From positions 1 to 64,000 of the forward strand of contig JAFGDQ010000016.1 of the NCBI GenBank assembly GCA_016932015.1: 64,000 nucleotides of DNA, given 5' to 3'. The notes below the pieces were generated by a model that did not search any database, had not been told where the DNA came from, and was given only the letters and a program-made list of their open reading frames with translations. Below are positions 18,564-28,602 of this stretch, one piece after another; within the stretch, counting starts at the first letter, position 1, and each line of letters starts with the position of its first letter. Made by a program: the position numbers and the translations under genes. This DNA comes from Spirochaetota bacterium (lineage in GTDB: Bacteria > Spirochaetota > UBA4802 > JAFGDQ01).

Positions 18564-20498
18564 TTATTCTTTATAGACTCCGGAGTAGTCTTTGTTATTA
18601 ACTTCATATTGTTCTTTCATGTTTCCCCAGAAAGTTGCTGGTAATGAGTTAATTTTGACCTCACCGTTCTCCTGTTTTATTGTAAGCCATTTGTTCCATT
18701 CCGGCGGATCAACATCCGGGTAATCTATTCTGAAGAAGTGGAGCGGGGCACTGCTTGCCTTGCGCGCAAGAGAAGCCTGAATAATAATTTTTGCGTAGTT
18801 CAGCAAACTGACATCCTCAAGTGAACGTATCAGTTTATGCGGGTCAAGGGCGTAAAGCTGAGGCACTGATTCTTTTTCAAGTTTTTCCAGAGCGCGCAGC
18901 CCCATTTTGAAAAGAGACTCTGTTCTGAATTCACTGGCATAATACTGCATAACCCGCGCCATTCCTGCATGAAGTTCCTTCCATTCAATGCCGTGGCTGC
19001 GTTTTACAGGAGCGTAAACTCTTGCTTTTTCCTTCTCAATCTGATCGCGGGATAATTTGATTTCTCCCGCTTCTTTAGCGTATGCCGCGGCCTTGCGTCC
19101 TGCATATCGTCCTGTTGCCGCTGCATAACTGTGGTCTTCCGGTGAAAACATTTGTGTTCCGGCCGCATAAAGCCCGTCAAGGGTTGTTTTTAAATTCCAG
19201 TCAACCAGAATTCCTCCGCCGTATCCGGCTTCAAACCATTGCGGAAGGCTTTCACCTTCAAGGTATTTATAGCTTTGGAGCAGGTCCCTGCTTTCATCAT
19301 ATCCGGCTTTGTTGAATGTATCTATGATAATTTTTGTAGTTGATTCTTCACCGAGCATAAGTTTCCAGGTGACATCCCTTTCAACATCAGGCATTGCCGG
19401 AAAGTCGCCGTAAAAGGGAAGCTGATATTCGCCTTTTCTTATCCCTTCTCTGATAGCTTTGTCAGTTTCCATGTTTGGAATCATAGCACCCGCGTCTTTC
19501 CATCCCTGTGTCGGATATGGTACCGGCTTGCCGTTAGCGTCAACAATCGGAACGTTCTCATAACTGGCATCTCCGGCGCCTGAATACCATTTATGTTTAT
19601 AGCCGGTAGCAATATGAACCATACCGGTGCCTTCCATCTTGGTCAGCTCAGCTCCGGCGTTCCACGCCATAACAGTTCCGTCCCCTGAAATCGTACGCGA
19701 AAGCATGTTGGAGTAGCCTCCAAGCTCAGTGCTTATCATCCAGATAGAGCTTGCGCCGGATGTTGAAAGGATGGTAGCTTTTGACTTAAATATAAAAAAT
19801 TCGCCTGTACGGCTGTTAACTCCTGTTGCTCCTATAACACGGGCTCCCTGTTCGCCGTTTTCGGTCAGGAGGCTGGTAGCCATAACACGGTCAAAAATTT
19901 TAACCCCAAGGCGTTTACATTCTTTTTTTAATGCCGGTTTAAACGTACTTCCCCAAACCCTGATGACCACATTATTAAGCGTATCGTCAGGAGCTTCAGC
20001 GTTCTCTCCGATATCAAGGTAAGTATGCTTTCTGGTATAACGCGGAGAGATCATAAGCTTGCTTTTGTCATCACGTCCTTTTGCGCCTTTATATTTGTCT
20101 TCAGTATCCCTGATCTTCCCGCCCATCTGCTCCATCTCGAGAAGTGTGTCCCAGTTTTCCCGGCATTGTATCTGAATGCCTATGCCGTTGCAGAAGGGCC
20201 TGTCTGCCATATGTTCCGCCCATTCATCCGGGTCTACGTTTGATAAAGGATTTGCCGGCGCATTGCACCAGTGGTCGCAGCCTGGACCGCCTGCACCGCT
20301 TCTGACTGTGTCACCTTTTTCAACTAATGCAACCTTTACTCCCTGCCTTGCTGCGTTTATTGCGGCCCAGCAGCCTGCAATACCGCCCCCTATGACCAGT
20401 ACATCGGTTTCAATCTCCTGTTCTCTGTCATAAGCAATTTCATAAGGCCAGTCCGGAGCCCGGCCCTGTTCTTTAAAAAAGTCATGCCATGTTGTCAT
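18564..20498 (-). CDS. FAD-dependent oxidoreductase, AprA/fumarate-reductase-like
   Basis: 644-residue flavoprotein. The Rossmann motif DVLVIGGGIAGCWAA (about 33-47) is followed by a capping domain. Later come GGILVDWNLKTTLDGLYAAGTQMF and YAAATGRYAGRKAA, typical of the succinate dehydrogenase/fumarate reductase/AprA superfamily. A Cys-rich stretch near the start (GPGCDHWCNAP) is unusual. There is no twin-arginine signal, so it is cytoplasmic. With the adjoining AprB-like ferredoxin it looks like a two-subunit reductase. No sat or true aprB is nearby and the ferredoxin is short, so I do not call it sulfate reduction. Substrate unknown; a catabolic reductase linked to the nearby island is possible. 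Start has GAGGGG about 11 bases upstream. Confidence 0.82.
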   Translation of the reverse strand: MTTWHDFFKEQGRAPDWPYEIAYDREQEIETDVLVIGGGIAGCWAAINAARQGVKVALVEKGDTVRSGAGGPGCDHWCNAPANPLSNVDPDEWAEHMADRPFCNGIGIQIQCRENWDTLLEMEQMGGKIRDTEDKYKGAKGRDDKSKLMISPRYTRKHTYLDIGENAEAPDDTLNNVVIRVWGSTFKPALKKECKRLGVKIFDRVMATSLLTENGEQGARVIGATGVNSRTGEFFIFKSKATILSTSGASSIWMISTELGGYSNMLSRTISGDGTVMAWNAGAELTKMEGTGMVHIATGYKHKWYSGAGDASYENVPIVDANGKPVPYPTQGWKDAGAMIPNMETDKAIREGIRKGEYQLPFYGDFPAMPDVERDVTWKLMLGEESTTKIIIDTFNKAGYDESRDLLQSYKYLEGESLPQWFEAGYGGGILVDWNLKTTLDGLYAAGTQMFSPEDHSYAAATGRYAGRKAAAYAKEAGEIKLSRDQIEKEKARVYAPVKRSHGIEWKELHAGMARVMQYYASEFRTESLFKMGLRALEKLEKESVPQLYALDPHKLIRSLEDVSLLNYAKIIIQASLARKASSAPLHFFRIDYPDVDPPEWNKWLTIKQENGEVKINSLPATFWGNMKEQYEVNNKDYSGVYKE

Positions 20499-20782
20499 TT
20501 TATCGTACCCCTCGATTATAGTTAATTAAAAATATTCAAAATTTTTACGCTTAAGTCAAATTAATTTATTACTACAAATTTAAAAAAATATAAAAAAAAA
20601 CGGGAAAAGCAGGGTTGTTTTCCATATAATGGAACCCGAAGGGGTTAAATCAATATATATTTTTAAGCTGTATTGGTTGTTGGTTTGAATTTAAAGTTTT
20701 GCAGGGATGAACTTTTAATTTAATTTCTACATTAAATATAAACTGTATCAAATTGTATTTTTTGGAAGTTGCCTCAGAGTAT

Positions 20783-22561
20783 TTAAAATAAAATCAAATC
20801 CCTGTAAACAGTGAGATTATCCGCATTATCTTTCGCTTTTATAAGGATATGATGCATTTTTTCTGTTATTATTTTTCTTACAAGTTTTACTTCCATCCAG
20901 TCTCTGTCTGAATCAAATGTAACCGGAAAATTTTCTCCGTCAATGAAACATTCAATAGATTCGCTGTTTACCCTGGAAAGATTGTCAGTAATATACAATC
21001 TGAGTTTTCTATAAATATCCTCATCTTCACAAAAATTGAACGTAGCAGGTACTGAGAATTCAGGAGGAGTGCTGTCTTTTAGTAAAACAAAGCATCCGTT
21101 TCTGTATGTCTCCGTACTGAAAGAATTAAAAAAAGAGGAATATTCCGTTTTTAAAAGTGCGGGTTTTTTTCCCTTGTAAAACTGATAAAATGAGATTTGA
21201 GAGGTATCTATGTCTGAATTTTTTTTATTGCATTTTAAAATTATTTTTAACGGTTTTTTATAATATGAATCATCCGGAAAAATACGAAAGTACGTCAGGA
21301 TATCATTTTTATCAAGATTATATTCTTTACAAAGTCTTTCAATTTCTTCCAAGTCAGTTGTTTCATCCATCTTTATGAGTGATTCGGTAGTTACAGCTTT
21401 TTTTGGAATAACAATTTTAATTCTTTCATTTTTGCTGTTAATTTTAGTGCTTTTCCGCCAGTTAATTTCATAAAATCCGTCGGCATAATTAACGTGCGGA
21501 TTATCTTTTAGTAGTTCAAAATTTAAAGTTACTTCATTTCCGGCGAAATCCGAAATCTGAATTTTAATATCTGTGGATTTTGTCTTCGGCTGTATGTATC
21601 CGTCTCCCGAATTTTTATATCCGCTGAAGTTATTATCCTCTTTTCTGCAAAGATTATATATATAGGAAGTGCCGTCTTTTATTGAAGATTTTGACCTGTC
21701 GTAGATGAAATTGCCTAAGGGAACATCTCCGGGATCAAGATTGTCAAAGGCGAACTCCAGTATTTTTTTATTATTTTCAAGAACTTTTATTCTGTAAACT
21801 GCAAGTTTATTATATGTTCCAACCTTGTCATAACAGGATATTTTAAAGAAGACTCTTTCATCATCAAAAATATTTCCGACTTTTACTTCTTCAGCTGCTT
21901 TGTATTTCCAGAGTGCTTTTTTTATGTTTATCTTCTTCTCATATACTGTTGTATTTTTTTTCTCTACACACAAATAAAGAGCTTCAATAACAGGTGCATT
22001 TCTGTCTTTAATATGAATAAAATCAAGCGGATTCATAAATTTATCATTATCTCTTATTTCAAAATGCAGATGCGGATAACCTGCTCCTGATTCGCCTGAG
22101 GCAGCAATCATTTCATCCTTTTCAAAATAAAGACTGCTTTTGTTTAAGCTGAAATTAATATTTTTATTATTGTATAATATCTTTATTATTTTAGACAGAT
22201 CATTTAATTGATACTTCTTCTGTTCAAAACGTTCAAGGTGGCCGTAAACAGTCTGTATGTTATTTCCATGATCAATGAATAATGCATTTCCATAGCCGTT
22301 TTCTCTCGAAATAATTTTTGCTATTTTACCTGTTGAAGATGCAAACACCGGATATCCTGTACGGCCGTTGGTTTTGATGTCAATTCCATAATGAAGATAC
22401 GAACCTCTGGTTTCACCAAGAGTTGCCGTAAGATATTTAGAGAGGTTTAAAGGCCATTTAAACATCGTTGCTGCAACAATAAAATGATAGGAGAAATACA
22501 GACAAATCAGTAGTATGATCAAGAATACGGGAATGATGATGGATTTTTTTCTGCTGAACAT
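20783..22561 (-). CDS. M23-family peptidase, membrane-anchored
   Basis: 592 residues. An N-terminal signal anchor (about 7-32) is followed at once by a LytM/M23 metallopeptidase domain (about 40-185). Its zinc ligands are H57 and D61 in LHYGID, and the HLH motif (H164, H166) lies in GYPHLHFEIRD; an active-site histidine is expected in VYGHLERF. The remaining 400 residues are beta-rich, Ig-like repeats with an aromatic-rich core. It would cut peptidoglycan cross-links in the periplasm, or act as a non-lytic cell-separation factor. All metal ligands are present. Stands alone on the strand. Confidence 0.85.
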   Translation of the reverse strand: MFSRKKSIIIPVFLIILLICLYFSYHFIVAATMFKWPLNLSKYLTATLGETRGSYLHYGIDIKTNGRTGYPVFASSTGKIAKIISRENGYGNALFIDHGNNIQTVYGHLERFEQKKYQLNDLSKIIKILYNNKNINFSLNKSSLYFEKDEMIAASGESGAGYPHLHFEIRDNDKFMNPLDFIHIKDRNAPVIEALYLCVEKKNTTVYEKKINIKKALWKYKAAEEVKVGNIFDDERVFFKISCYDKVGTYNKLAVYRIKVLENNKKILEFAFDNLDPGDVPLGNFIYDRSKSSIKDGTSYIYNLCRKEDNNFSGYKNSGDGYIQPKTKSTDIKIQISDFAGNEVTLNFELLKDNPHVNYADGFYEINWRKSTKINSKNERIKIVIPKKAVTTESLIKMDETTDLEEIERLCKEYNLDKNDILTYFRIFPDDSYYKKPLKIILKCNKKNSDIDTSQISFYQFYKGKKPALLKTEYSSFFNSFSTETYRNGCFVLLKDSTPPEFSVPATFNFCEDEDIYRKLRLYITDNLSRVNSESIECFIDGENFPVTFDSDRDWMEVKLVRKIITEKMHHILIKAKDNADNLTVYRDLILF

Positions 22562-22978
22562 TATACAGGAATATTATTATAGTATGATTTTCATTTAATA
22601 ATTAATCTTATATAAGTCAATTAATAAATTTGAATAAACTGCCGGGAATATTATTATATTTATCGAATTTGAAAGCTTAACGTGTGTTAATTATTTCGTA
22701 AAATGCAATAACCATAGAAAAAATAATAAAAAATTTGAATTTTTTAATAAATTCAGTTATAATTTCTTTTTGTTTCATTTTATTCTTTCGGCATGGTTCA
22801 AAAAAAGATCTCCGGTAAAAATTTAAAGAGTTTATAGAAAATGATCTAACCGTATATTTTTTATACTCAGAATATTCCGGGGCTGTATATTTCATTGAAA
22901 ATAAGAATTAAAAATGATAGGGGGATTATATTTATATATTAATTTTAATTGATCTAATCATAAAAATGGAGGTTTGTA
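22562..22978. other. Intergenic region, mostly AT-rich
   Basis: Spacer between the leftward peptidase and the rightward chemoreceptor. It includes a possible leftward 33-residue peptide (22677-22778) with a basic start and one hydrophobic helix (FFIIFSMVIAFYEII), preceded by GAAAGAA. I do not list it as a gene because composition alone could produce it. Confidence 0.3.
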
Positions 22979-24862
22979 ATGGAAAATTTTAGAGACAGAT
23001 TCTCATGGAAGAATATCACTCTCCAGTCAAAAATATTCATCTGCGTAATATTTACCATTGTCTGTTTTATAGTACTGGTTTTCGGATATTTTATTCCGAC
23101 AATGAAAGACAGTCTTATAGTCGATAAAAAAATGATGCTGGAGAATCTTGTCGATACCGGAATAACTGTATTTGATAAATTAAACAGTGATGCGGAAAAG
23201 GGTAAAATTACGGTAGAAGAGGCAAAAACAACAGCGAAGGAAATAATTAAAAACATGCGATACGGCGACGAAGGTAAGGATTATTTATGGATTAATAATT
23301 TTCAGCCGGCAATGATAATGCACCCGTTCAGACCGGATCTTGACGGAAAAGATGTTTCCGAATATTCGGATCCTACAGGGAAGCGGTTATTTGTTGAAAT
23401 GAAAAGGGTTTGTGAACAGTACGGTCAGGGATATGTTAATTATTCATGGCAATGGAAAGATGACAATACAAAAATTGTACCTAAAATATCATTTGTTAAA
23501 AATTTTAAGTCATGGAACTGGATACTTGGTACGGGTATTTACATCGAAGATGTAAACGAAGAGATAGCTGCAATCACTGCGAAAATGGTAATTATTTTTC
23601 TCTGTATTTCAGTATTACTCGCTGCTGTTTTATTCGTAGTATCCCGCGCAATTTCAAAACCTGTCCGTAAAATACTGGATTTTGCAAGGGAACTGGCGTC
23701 AGGTAATTTCAGGAAAAGAATTGACCTGAATCAGGAGGATGAGCTTGGAAAGCTTGCATCTGCTCTCAATATGGCTGCGAATAATCTTGACAAAGTCGTT
23801 ACTGAGATAACCGAATTTACCGTAAAGTTTGCACAGGGTGATCTTTCCGGAAGACTGGATGTCAGCAGAAAAGAGGAGATGGGGATGCTTGGGGAATTGT
23901 CCTTAGCAATGAATACTGCAGTTGATGATCTTGATAAACTGCTGGCTAATACCATCAGTTCTGTACAAAACCTTGCTACTGCGGTAGAGGAAATATCAAA
24001 CGGCAATCAGAATCTATCCCAGAGGACATCTGAGCAGGCATCTTCTCTGGAAGAGATTGCTTCAACAATAGAAGAGTCAACCGTTACGATTATACAGAAT
24101 GCCAATAATGCCGAAACAGCAAATGGTTTGGCTGAGCAGGCCGCAAAAAACGCCGAGGATGGAGAATCTCTGGTTAATAAGGCGGTAGTATCTATAAATG
24201 AAATTTATCAGTTGAGTAAAAAAATAGCCAGAATAATCACAACGATTAATGAAATAACTTTTCAGACCAATCTGCTTGCGCTTAATGCTGCAGTAGAGGC
24301 TGCCAGGGTAGGAGAACAGGGAAAAGGGTTTGCTGTTGTTGCGGGCGAAGTCAGAAGCCTCGCACAAAGATCGGCAAAGGCCGCAAAAGAGATCAGCGAT
24401 CTGATTAGCTATTCTGTTAAAAAAATAAAAACCGGTACACTGCTGGTGAACAAAAGCGGAAAATTTCTGAAAGGTATTTCAACCTCTGTGAAGGATGTAA
24501 GCAGTAGTATATCTGAAATAGCAGCAGCAAGCAGAGAACAGAAAATAGGAGTGGAGCAGCTCAATAAGGCAGTTGTTGAAATGGATACAATGACTCAGCA
24601 GAATGCTGCTCTTGTCGAAGAAACAGCTTCAGCGAGCGAGGAAATGGCCAGTCAGGCTGAAGAGCTGATGTATAAAATGGAAAAATTTATTGTTACCGGC
24701 TTCAATATTAGTAATATTAATACAGGAAATACCGTGTTTCCGAAAAAGGGCCGAACGGTTCATCGCGCAGACAGTGAAACTCTACATACCGGCCATTTAA
24801 CAGGCATCACGGGGTCCGGATTTTCCGGTACAATGAAAGATGAAGATTTTGAAGGTTTTTAA
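22979..24862 (+). CDS. Methyl-accepting chemotaxis protein with single-cache sensor
   Basis: 627-residue chemoreceptor. N-terminal helix (about 20-42), single-cache type 2 domain (about 45-200, with [13 protein letters not shown] and [11 protein letters not shown]), second helix (about 203-223), HAMP ([16 protein letters not shown]) plus a second HAMP-like unit, then the signalling domain. The tip ([22 protein letters not shown]) is intact. GGAGG seven bases before the ATG is strong. The C-terminus has an extra tail but no pentapeptide CheR tether. Its position near the glycyl radical and TRAP genes makes a sensory role for their substrate conceivable. Shares sensor type with 264-1994. Confidence 0.93.
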   Translation: MENFRDRFSWKNITLQSKIFICVIFTIVCFIVLVFGYFIPTMKDSLIVDKKMMLENLVDTGITVFDKLNSDAEKGKITVEEAKTTAKEIIKNMRYGDEGKDYLWINNFQPAMIMHPFRPDLDGKDVSEYSDPTGKRLFVEMKRVCEQYGQGYVNYSWQWKDDNTKIVPKISFVKNFKSWNWILGTGIYIEDVNEEIAAITAKMVIIFLCISVLLAAVLFVVSRAISKPVRKILDFARELASGNFRKRIDLNQEDELGKLASALNMAANNLDKVVTEITEFTVKFAQGDLSGRLDVSRKEEMGMLGELSLAMNTAVDDLDKLLANTISSVQNLATAVEEISNGNQNLSQRTSEQASSLEEIASTIEESTVTIIQNANNAETANGLAEQAAKNAEDGESLVNKAVVSINEIYQLSKKIARIITTINEITFQTNLLALNAAVEAARVGEQGKGFAVVAGEVRSLAQRSAKAAKEISDLISYSVKKIKTGTLLVNKSGKFLKGISTSVKDVSSSISEIAAASREQKIGVEQLNKAVVEMDTMTQQNAALVEETASASEEMASQAEELMYKMEKFIVTGFNISNINTGNTVFPKKGRTVHRADSETLHTGHLTGITGSGFSGTMKDEDFEGF

Positions 24863-24879
24863 AGGAAAATTTTTATTAT

Positions 24880-24911
24880 GTTCCGGCGAGGTTTCTGCTT
24901 CCGGCCGGAAC
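24880..24911. terminator. Bidirectional terminator
   Basis: Stem GTTCCGGC (24880-24887) pairs with GCCGGAAC (24904-24911), between the convergent chemoreceptor and glycyl radical activase genes. T-runs lie on both sides. Confidence 0.65.
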
Positions 24912-24921
24912 GTGTTTTATG

Positions 24922-25905
24922 CTATAGCATTTTACCGCTTGATCCTGCTACTGCCGGGATGCCGTATTCTTTAAGTATATCTGTAAGATGCAGCAGGTCC
25001 TTTTCCCATACTTCTCTTTCAGGAGCATTAAACTCTTCCATAGGATAAGGCAGACATAACGTCGCGTATTTTTCAGTACCCATTTTTCTGAAAGGCAGAA
25101 GCTGAAGTCGTACAATATTATTTCCAAGTTCATCAATTATAAATTTTGCCGTTGCTCTGATGTTTTCTTCATTATTATTATGTTCCGGCACTACCGGAAT
25201 TCTTATTACAAGGGGTTTATTAAGCTCCACAGTTTTTTTAATGTTACTGAGTATAAGCTCATTCCCGACTCCGGTATATTCCTTATGTTTTCCGGAATCC
25301 ATATGCTTGATATCTGTAATAACGAGATCAGTAAATTCGTAAACCTTTTCAAGATGATCCGGAGGGCAGTACAGGGAAGATTCAATACATGTGTGAATGG
25401 CAGCATCTTTGCATGCTTTTAGCAGCAGCAGAACAAAATCCCACTGCAGCATAACTTCACCGCCTGAAAGTGTAACGCCGCCGCCTGTCTTTAAATAAAA
25501 ATTTCTGTCCTCAAGAATTATTTTCATGAGGTCCGGGACAGTCATTTTGTCTCCCCAGATCATGATTGCTCTTGAAGGGCATTCGTCCGCGCATTTAAAA
25601 CAGTCGTCGCAGGCGAGGTTTTCATTGATATTTACCAGAATGTCATTCCGGTAAATAATCGGTGTGTCTTTGCCTTCAGGACATACATTAATGCAGAAGG
25701 AGCATTTACTGAATCCTATGCATTTAGACGGGTAAACACCAAGCTGACGGCTGTGTGAAAGTCCTTCCGGATTGCTGCACCAGAGGCAGCGGAGCGGACA
25801 GCCTTTGAAAAAGATTTCTGTTCTGATTCCGGGGCCGTCGTGAATAGTATATTTTTGTATATTGGTGACAAGCCCGTAGGGCTCGCCTTCTTTTGTGTGT
25901 TTCAT
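24922..25905 (-). CDS. Glycyl radical enzyme activase (radical SAM)
   Basis: 327-residue activating enzyme that installs the glycyl radical using S-adenosylmethionine and a [4Fe-4S] cluster. The radical SAM motif FKGCPLRCLWCSNPEG (CxxxCxxC) starts near residue 35. An inserted ferredoxin-like domain with two further clusters follows (CIGFSKCSFCINVC and CDDCFKCADECPS), typical of activases for lyase/dehydratase-type enzymes rather than pyruvate formate-lyase. GGGVTLSGGEVMLQ is present. It lies 17 bases after the glycyl radical enzyme at 25923-28487. It is the only activase in the window for the two adjacent enzymes and may serve both. Confidence 0.93.
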   Translation of the reverse strand: MKHTKEGEPYGLVTNIQKYTIHDGPGIRTEIFFKGCPLRCLWCSNPEGLSHSRQLGVYPSKCIGFSKCSFCINVCPEGKDTPIIYRNDILVNINENLACDDCFKCADECPSRAIMIWGDKMTVPDLMKIILEDRNFYLKTGGGVTLSGGEVMLQWDFVLLLLKACKDAAIHTCIESSLYCPPDHLEKVYEFTDLVITDIKHMDSGKHKEYTGVGNELILSNIKKTVELNKPLVIRIPVVPEHNNNEENIRATAKFIIDELGNNIVRLQLLPFRKMGTEKYATLCLPYPMEEFNAPEREVWEKDLLHLTDILKEYGIPAVAGSSGKML

Positions 25906-25922
25906 TATATATATTAAACCAA

Positions 25923-28487
25923 TCAGTCAAAAGACAGTACTGTTCTGCCAATAATGTCATCCTGAAGCTCTTTTGAAAGCTCTACAAAATACGCGCTGTA
26001 ACCGGCAACCCGAACAAGAAGGTCTCTGTAGTCGTCCGGATTTTTCTGGGCTTCCACTAAGGTTTCCTGGTTTGCCACTGTAAACTGACTGTGCATACCT
26101 TTACGCTGAACATACTCATCCATTAAGGCTATAAAGCTGTCGCGCCCGGTTTGTCCCATTAAAGAGCCGGGAGAGAATTTCCAGTTAAGTAAAGTACCGT
26201 TGGTTGCTCTTGCGTGGTCCAGCTTTGTTACAGACCGGCATATTGCTGTAGGGCCTGATACATCATGTGAAGCGCAATGTGTATGAACTGCTCCCATGCA
26301 GTCGGATACGGGCTCATATGCCTTGCGACCTTCAAATGAAGCCCACTGCATAAGACCGAAAGCAACATTAACTGTAACTGAATATGCACCCGGCTGATAG
26401 AATCCTCCGCGCGGGTTAGGCCGTTTTTCAATATGCCTGCACCATGTATCCATTGCGAATTTTGTAAGTTCATCCGCGTAATCGTCATCATTGCCGTAAT
26501 GATGTACTTTTTCGCTGTTTACATATGCATACAAAGGTTCATGTCCTTCCCAGTTGTTTTTAACAGCTTCAAGAAACTCTTTTCCTGTTGCTTTTTTTTC
26601 TTCAAAAACAAGCTGTTTGATTGTTGCAAGCCCGTCACCGGTTGTACCTATTGCAACACCCTGAGGTCCGGTAAAGTTATATTTTAAACCGCCTGATGTT
26701 ATGTCTTTACCACTCTCTATGCATCCGTCCATTATGCTGGAAAGATATGGGAGAGGCTTAAGCTGCTGATGTGCCATGTCAACCGCGTTAAGAACTGCGA
26801 TCTGGCGGTCGCACCAGTATTTCATCTGTTTGTCATATGCTTCAAGGACTTCATCAAAGGTTTTAAAATTTTCGAGAGATCCTGTTGCAAGCCCAAGCCT
26901 GTCTCCTTTAGCTCCGCATTTTTCCCATCTCATGCATTTCGGACCGCAGTCAATGCATCTTCCGTCATTCATGGCAAGTTCCAGAACTTTTGCCATATTC
27001 ATATGGCCGCAGTCTTTCCAGCCGTATGATTTTCCTGTAACATCCGGTTCAACGCATCCGACCACCTGATAATCACGTGCATCCTTAACCTCTGTTCCGG
27101 ATGAAAGCATGGATGGTATTGCCACATCATCATTAAAAATTTTTGGCTCGCCTGTTCCAACCCTGATTGAGTTTGCGACCTTTACTTTAAGTTCCCATGG
27201 CGTGCCGGCATGCATTCTTACTGCCAGCCACGGAGTGGGTATGCGGATATGAATATGAGCGTCAATAGCCATATATGTAAGGTCATTGGTAGCGTCTTTC
27301 CCGTTTTTGTCTAATCCGCCAAGAGTCAGACACTGCCCGCCAATACCGCCGTTTCCGAATGTTTTAATAAGTATGTGACTTCTAAGCTTGTTTAGATCCC
27401 AGACTTTTAAATAGAAATTTTCAATAAGTTCCTGAATAAATTCACGGGTTGCTGTGCCGTCTTCCGTATCCTTCTTGTAGAAAGGATACATGTACTGGTC
27501 AAAACGTCCGTATGAAATAGAATGCCCGTTGCATTCCATATGTATCATGCAGTTGGCAATGTGTACAAGCTGAATAGCTTCCCAGAAAGTACGGGGAGGA
27601 TTCTCTGATATCCATTTTAGATTTTCATGCATCTGAAGAAGCTCTTTTCTGCGGATTTCGTCTTTTTCTGAATCAGCCTTTTCCTTTGCAAGATCGGCGT
27701 AACGCATTATATGATTTGTTGCGCCTTCGTTTACAATCAGTTCCGCCTTAAGAAATGTATGTTTTTTAAGTCCTTCCGGGTCAGACATGTCAATATTCTT
27801 CATGTTTTCCAGGATAAGCTCTTTTATTCCCTTAAAGCCTAATTTAAAAAGTTTGTCATAAGCCAGTCCAAGATGTCCTGCCCCGCAGTAAATATATGCA
27901 TCTGCAAAGAAAACGCCCTTGCCTGCGTGAGATCCCTTAAGTTCGTCATCAGTAAGCATTGAATTGGCGTAATCTTCAATTGTATTGCCTGCCCAGAAAT
28001 CGCGTATTGATTCAAGCTGTTCCTGCGACTCCTTAGTGAATGAAAAATAATCGTGCGTACGCTTTTCACTGTAATCCATCAGACCGTCGCGCATCTCATC
28101 CACAACCCAGTTAAGTCCGAATACCGGAAATACCGGAGCGCCTTTTTTATCACATCCGAGCCCTCCTGCCAGAAGTTCATCCTCATAAATGTAAACAGGA
28201 GTATTTCTGAAAATATTAGCCATTGCTTCTGCACATTTAATAACCTGAGGGGCTCCAGGATTTTTTTTAAATGCTTCAGTCTCGAGCATTGCTCTTTCGT
28301 GAGGGACAAATCCGTTTGTAGTTTTTGCGGTTTTGCTTAATATTCTGTTGATTCTCGGAAAAGGTGAAGGTTCCGGAGTGTTTCCTGAGACACCGACTCC
28401 CCATTCCCTGTCAAATGGTTCAACAGGCTGCGGCAGTATTTTTTCTGCCGATTTATATGTGTTATAAGTTTTTTTGTTTTCTTCCAT
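25923..28487 (-). CDS. Glycyl radical enzyme of dehydratase/lyase type (second in operon)
   Basis: 854-residue member of the pyruvate formate-lyase superfamily. The radical glycine is G829 in RVAGYSAYF. The thiyl cysteine and partner glutamate are C478 and E480 in GCVEPDVTGKSYGW, the Cys-x-Glu arrangement of dehydratases, C-N/C-S lyases and decarboxylases, not the Cys-Cys pair of pyruvate formate-lyase. Shortly after it comes a cysteine quartet at 511, 514, 518 and 524 (GRCIDCGPKCMRWEKCG), absent from the characterised families I can recall, which could bind metal. Active-site residues do not let me name a substrate; isethionate, hydroxyproline, choline and glycerol enzymes do not fit obviously. 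Same operon as the activase and second enzyme. Confidence 0.88.
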   Translation of the reverse strand: MEENKKTYNTYKSAEKILPQPVEPFDREWGVGVSGNTPEPSPFPRINRILSKTAKTTNGFVPHERAMLETEAFKKNPGAPQVIKCAEAMANIFRNTPVYIYEDELLAGGLGCDKKGAPVFPVFGLNWVVDEMRDGLMDYSEKRTHDYFSFTKESQEQLESIRDFWAGNTIEDYANSMLTDDELKGSHAGKGVFFADAYIYCGAGHLGLAYDKLFKLGFKGIKELILENMKNIDMSDPEGLKKHTFLKAELIVNEGATNHIMRYADLAKEKADSEKDEIRRKELLQMHENLKWISENPPRTFWEAIQLVHIANCMIHMECNGHSISYGRFDQYMYPFYKKDTEDGTATREFIQELIENFYLKVWDLNKLRSHILIKTFGNGGIGGQCLTLGGLDKNGKDATNDLTYMAIDAHIHIRIPTPWLAVRMHAGTPWELKVKVANSIRVGTGEPKIFNDDVAIPSMLSSGTEVKDARDYQVVGCVEPDVTGKSYGWKDCGHMNMAKVLELAMNDGRCIDCGPKCMRWEKCGAKGDRLGLATGSLENFKTFDEVLEAYDKQMKYWCDRQIAVLNAVDMAHQQLKPLPYLSSIMDGCIESGKDITSGGLKYNFTGPQGVAIGTTGDGLATIKQLVFEEKKATGKEFLEAVKNNWEGHEPLYAYVNSEKVHHYGNDDDYADELTKFAMDTWCRHIEKRPNPRGGFYQPGAYSVTVNVAFGLMQWASFEGRKAYEPVSDCMGAVHTHCASHDVSGPTAICRSVTKLDHARATNGTLLNWKFSPGSLMGQTGRDSFIALMDEYVQRKGMHSQFTVANQETLVEAQKNPDDYRDLLVRVAGYSAYFVELSKELQDDIIGRTVLSFD

Positions 28488-28602
28488 TCTTTTTCTCCCA
28501 TTATTTTTTCTGATCGCTTATCCAATTATCAGCATAGAACAGTTTTTTTATGGTAAATATATGATAAGCGGAAGAATTTTTTATTTATATAAATCTGACA
28601 TT

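Noticed and set aside
22677-22895. Leftward 72-codon frame between peptidase and chemoreceptor
   Set aside because: First half has no protein-like pattern; only the last 33 codons could be a peptide, and evidence is too weak to list it.
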